Part shown: positions 60,374 to 64,000 of the stretch, in pieces
Numbering within the stretch: the stretch's first letter is position 1
How the letters are laid out: each line of letters starts with the position of its first letter
NCBI GenBank assembly: GCA_022559845.1
Contig: CM040123.1
Coordinates: 321,823,933-321,887,932, forward strand
Direction of reading: 5' to 3'
Origin: Amorphophallus konjac
Taxonomy: Eukaryota > Streptophyta > Magnoliopsida > Alismatales > Araceae
Length of the DNA: 64,000 bases
The notes under the pieces: generated by a model
The model's input: the letters and a program-made list of their open reading frames with translations, nothing else
Told to the model about the DNA's origin: nothing
Database searches by the model: none
Program-made: the position numbers and the translations under genes

Positions 60374-62102
60374 ATGGCTCCTAGGGAACAACGAAATGAT
60401 ATTGGATGGTCACACGGAGTTATGTTGGATGGCAACCGACGGTGTTGGCGTTGTAACTATTGTAAAATAGAACACCGGGGAGGAGGGGTGTCTCGGTTGA
60501 AGAAGCATTTGGCAGGAGGAGCCGGTGCAGGATACTCTGAGGTTGCTGGGTGTACCCATGTGCCTCGAGATGTGAAACTTGCAATGGCCAGGCACCTGCG
60601 GGAGAAGAGAGCTGAGACGCAAGAAAAGGAAAAAAAGGAAAAAAGAGATCAAGCGGCAGTGAGCGGAAGAGCAAGCGGCAACGACGAGGAGGAATGTACA
60701 TGGACACCCATTAACGAAGACCAACAAGCACGTACTGAGCAGGCTAATATGTATGTCACGGTGAATGATCCATACGAAGCCGATTTCCGTGAAGCATTAC
60801 GTCATAGCAGGGAAGAGTCAAGACATCCCGAGGAGACGAGAGTCCGAAGTCGCGAGGCGGCGAGGACCGGAGCATCAAGGAGTGGTGGTTCATCTACGAC
60901 TCGACAACCACGGGGCATAAGGAGTTTCTTGACTGCTGACTCGGGTTCACAAAGAAAAAGGACACAATCGATCAACATTGAAGATGTGGAGCCCGGTGCA
61001 CTATCCCGAGAGCATGGCAAACAAACGAGGATGGACGATGCATATGGCCAGAAGGGGCCTAAATAGAAACTTGGTCAGGCCGTTGCAAAATGGTGGCACC
61101 ACGCGGGTCTGCCTTTCAATGCAGCCAATAGCCCTTACTACAAGTCAATGTTTCAGGAAGCACAGGTCCTTGGGTTACACGTGCAGCCACCTACAGCGAG
61201 AGAGTTGGCCGGCGTTTATCTTGATGAACAAGTTGCTGAGATCAAGGGTTACATTGACTCATTCAAACATAAATGGACAAAGTACGGAGTCACACTGATG
61301 TGTGATGGATGGTCAGGTACCACAAAATCTAGCCTGATCAACTTCCTTATTTATTGTGATAGACATGTTTTCTTTCACAAATCAGTGGATGTGTCTGGTC
61401 AAATTCACAGTTACCAATATATTTTGTCATTGATGGAACAAGTGGTGACTGAGATTGGGGAGGAGTACATTGTACAAGTGGTGACTGACAATGGGTCGAA
61501 CTATAAGAAGGCTGGGGAGGAGCTAATGAGGAGCAGACGGCACATTTTCTGGACCCCCTGTGCAGCACACTGTGTAGATCTGATGCTGAAGGAGATTGGG
61601 CAGCTTCGTGTGGTCAAATCTGTGGTCGAGGTGGCACAAAAAATCACGAAATATATCTACAACCACACACTTGTATTGGCTTGGATGAGGGAGCATTGTG
61701 GCGGCGAATTGTTGAGACCTGGCATCACACGATTTGCCACCAACTACATCGCATTGCAGAGCCTTCTGAAGCATAAGGATGGGTTGAAGCAAATGTTTAG
61801 AGGTGAGACCTAGCTGAGTTCCTCTTTTTCTGCTTCACGTGAAGGAGGGGAGGTCGAGGGGATTGTCAACACTGTGAATTTTTGGGAGAGAGTGAAGGTA
61901 TTAGTGTCATTGATAGAGCCACTGTATGAGGTACTGCGATGTGTGGATGGGGATAGAGTACCAACCATGGGGTTGGTATACAGCAAAATTGAAGCTGCCA
62001 AGCGGAAGATCCTTGCAACGTCCAAAAAATATGGACCCACCATCTTAGAGATTGTGGAGGATAGATGGGACAGACAAATGAGCCGCGATCTTCACATGGC
62101 AG
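60374..62102 (+). pseudogene. hAT transposase, first coding exon (BED finger and DUF659)
   Basis: ATG at 60374 (MAPREQRNDIGW); an in-frame ATG at 60335 is probably upstream of a splice acceptor. Residues about 10-50 are a BED-type zinc finger (CWRCNYCKIEHRGGGVSRLKKHLAGG) that binds the transposon ends. A basic, charged linker follows. The DUF659 catalytic region starts near 61090 (WWHHAGLPFNAANSPYY) and includes GVTLMCDGWSG, VVTDNGSNYKKAG and WTPCAAHCVDLMLKEIG, where the hAT acidic residues lie. Two in-frame TAG stops (61064-61066, 61811-61813) break an otherwise continuous frame; at the second the family has Trp. The exon ends at CATGGCAG/GTAAAC. Confidence 0.82.
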
Positions 62103-62186
62103 GTAAACAATTACATTCTCGTCCAATAAATGAGCTGTGATCTTTAGGGACGTATTAATATGTAATTCATTGTCTTGCGATTGCAG

Positions 62187-62317
62187 TGTACTATCTACAT
62201 CCGGCATTCCAATATGCTCGGGGCCTTGCCTATGACGATACTTTGATAGAATCGGTCAACATTGTGGTAGACCGATTGTCTGTCACCCCAACACATGCTG
62301 CTGATGCGTTGAATGAG
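62187..62317 (+). pseudogene. hAT transposase, second coding exon
   Basis: Follows an 84-bp intron (62103-62186, GTAAAC to TTGCAG). It encodes YYLHPAFQYARGLAYDD, a conserved hAT stretch, and ends GAATGAG/GTATAC. Frames join correctly on both sides. Confidence 0.75.
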
Positions 62318-62386
62318 GTATACTTGGATATTTTACCACTGAGATTATGAAATGAAACAAGTACTTAATATTTTTCGATAATGCAG

Positions 62387-62462
62387 ATGAAAATATTTAG
62401 AGAGGCAATTGGTTCATTTGCGACACCTAATGCCGTGGCCAGTCGTGACAGACTCGATCCAG
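62387..62462 (+). pseudogene. hAT transposase, third coding exon
   Basis: Follows a 69-bp intron (62318-62386, ending ATGCAG). It encodes MKIFREAIGSFATPNAVASR and ends GATCCAG/GTAATA. Confidence 0.72.
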
Positions 62463-62552
62463 GTAATATGTCTTCACAATGTACATTCTATAGCTCAACA
62501 TGTAATTTTTACATCTAACTATTATATTGTACGTGATCTGCCTTAATCACAG

Positions 62553-63148
62553 CTGAGTGGTGGCTAAATTATGGCACAAGTGCACATGTATTAAGGAAGA
62601 TCGCAATGAGAGTTCTATCGCAAACATCCTCGTCGAGTGGGTGTGAGCGGAATTGGTCGACGTTCTCCTTCTTACATACTAAGCTGAGGAATAGGCTAAC
62701 ACACCGCAGGCTAGACAAAATGGTGAATGTTCATTACAACATGAGGCTAAAGGTTCGGCATGTGCAGATGGATACAAGGAGAGGAGAGGGAGAATATGAC
62801 CTAACGGATGATGTGTACTTGCGAGACGATGATGACCCTATGGTAGCATGGGTTGCAAGAGCCACAACCGAGCGTGGTGAGGCAGAACTGGACGAGGAGG
62901 CTGAAGAACCAGACGAGACACCACGGCCTAATACTTTTCTCGCATCAGCTGTACAAGAGGTAGTGGGAGAGGGAGATGACATCCATGTGCAGTTGGGTGG
63001 TGACGAGTCAGCAACGGGACATGATGATGAAGTTAATTTAGATGAAGACCTCGTCATTAGGGGTGGAGACACATCGTATGCGTACGATGATACATCATGG
63101 GAGCGATTGATGCAACCTCCATCAATTGAGCGTCAAGAGCCACCTCAG
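62553..63148 (+). pseudogene. hAT transposase, fourth coding exon (dimerisation domain)
   Basis: Follows a 90-bp intron (62463-62552, ending AATCACAG). It holds the hAT C-terminal dimerisation region (EWWLNYGTSAHVLRKIAMRV, then SSSGCERNWSTFSFLHTKLRNRLT), the best conserved part of the family, and then an acidic tail. It ends CCTCAG/GTGAAT; without splicing the frame stops nine bases later. Confidence 0.85.
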
Positions 63149-63237
63149 GTGAATTAATACATGAAAATCAAATCGTAAATTTTATTAGATAGCGTAGTCA
63201 TATATTGATGTATGATGATGTAAGGAATATATTGCAG

Positions 63238-63369
63238 GTCGGTCCGACAAATGACAACATTGCGGGAGAACAATGGTTCCGAGTTGCTGCACCGCGGCAT
63301 TCAATATCTGCAGAACCCAGAAGGTTATCCACTTCAAGAGAGGCTAGGGGGAGGTCAGAATTTAGAGAG
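63238..63369 (+). pseudogene. hAT transposase, fifth coding exon
   Basis: Follows an 89-bp intron (63149-63237, ending ATTGCAG). It encodes VGPTNDNIAGEQWFRVAAP and an Arg/Ser-rich stretch. Phase 0 at both ends. Confidence 0.6.
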
Positions 63370-63448
63370 GTGAAATTATATTATCATTTTTACATTTATA
63401 TGTTGTATTTCATTGGTAATTGAATATATTATTCTTTCAATTGTGTAG

Positions 63449-63529
63449 TCTTCGGTAGCATCGAAACAACCATCTCAGTCTGCTGCGCCACGACGCTCAA
63501 CATCTAAGGCACCTAGTCAGTCGTCTCAG
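63449..63529 (+). pseudogene. hAT transposase, sixth coding exon
   Basis: Between introns 63370-63448 (ending TTGTGTAG) and 63530-63582. Ser/Gln-rich (SKQPSQSAAPRRSTSKAP). Confidence 0.55.
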
Positions 63530-63582
63530 GTATATGAACAGACTTACACAGTAGAAAGTAAGTTGAAAAATTATCTAACCAG

Positions 63583-64000
63583 GCTTCTGTTTCTCATGCA
63601 TCTAGAGGGACACAACATGCAGCAGGTAAGCCGCCCCCTGCTCCACAGAAGAAAAAATCATCATGGACCACATTATTCAGCAGCAAGAAGGACAAGGGAC
63701 CACCATTAAATCCAATAGATATTGCAGACATGGAGACATTAGATCCCAATGCAGATGACGACACTCCCGAGCCCTCTGTTGAGCCCCGCATCAGTGGGAG
63801 TCATGACTCTGATGATGATGATAGTACACCGACAGGGTCTTCATCCCATGGAGGTGGCGGTTCTCAAGGTGGCCAACAGAGTCGTCGTGAGGATACTAGT
63901 GCTGGTGGCAGAGAGTACAGCAGTGGTCATAGTAGAGGTCATGGGGGCCGTCAACATGGCGTATGGACAGAGGAGCAGCACTTCACACATGCCACGCAAG
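63583..64000 (+). pseudogene. hAT transposase, seventh coding exon, runs off the window
   Basis: Starts after TCTAACCAG and is open to the window edge. It encodes a Lys-rich segment, then acidic (DDDDSTP) and Gly/Ser/Arg-rich low complexity (GGGGSQGGQQSRR), typical of long C-terminal tails of DUF659 hAT proteins. The 53-bp intron before it is short, so the exact start is less sure. Confidence 0.55.

Larger units (their letters stand above)
58415..64000 (+). mobile_element. hAT DNA transposon (DUF659 type), right end outside the window
   Basis: The third gypsy LTR homology stops exactly at 58414 and is followed by CATGGTTTGCCATCCCGCC, whose complement contains the GGGATGGCAAACC motif common at plant hAT ends. 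The element holds a G-rich region, an AT-rich tandem array and a multi-exon transposase gene on the plus strand. Two in-frame stops in the first coding exon make this copy defective. Confidence 0.75.

Overview
The window is repeat DNA from a flowering-plant nuclear genome. It holds nested LTR retrotransposons with plant tRNA-iMet-type primer sites, Ty1/copia and Ty3/gypsy polyproteins, plant-specific accessory proteins and an intron-containing hAT transposase of the DUF659 type. I found no host housekeeping gene, rRNA, tRNA or CRISPR array. The species cannot be named from the sequence.

Layout, left to right. 1-2480 is a diverged relative of the LTR of the large gypsy element further right. 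2530-3440 is a CT-rich tract and 3441-4340 is AT-rich LTR-like DNA. 4346-16669 is a complete copia-like element with 5-bp target duplications (AGATT). It has gag but no pol; an accessory ORF of the 'putative plant transposon protein' type takes its place. A 467-bp segment spanning the end of its left LTR, the primer site and the gag start is inverted. 16675-17353 is spacer.

17359-52498 is a minus-strand Ty3/gypsy chromovirus (Tekay/Del-like) with target duplications AGTCC. A 25.3-kb plus-strand Tat-lineage gypsy element (20143-45488, target duplications GTAGC) sits inside its pol gene. The Tat element has 3.9-kb LTRs, a very long gag-protease, an RT, two RNase H domains and an integrase. Beyond pol it carries about 3 kb of tandem repeats and an antisense, intron-bearing gene resembling plant mobile domain (PMD) proteins.

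52504-53281 is an older LTR remnant. 53282-58414 is a third, deleted minus-strand gypsy element whose right LTR is broken by a plus-strand hAT transposon (58415 to beyond the window). The hAT has a G-rich 5' end, an 89-bp tandem repeat and at least seven coding exons.

The inner Tat element is younger than the chromovirus it interrupts, and the hAT is younger than the third gypsy element. Most reading frames are intact in phase but broken by isolated stop codons that single C-to-T or G-to-A changes can explain, as expected of silenced, methylated copies. The parts most worth following up are the antisense PMD-like gene, the accessory ORF in the pol-less copia element, the internal inversion, and the hairpin-rich repeat arrays.
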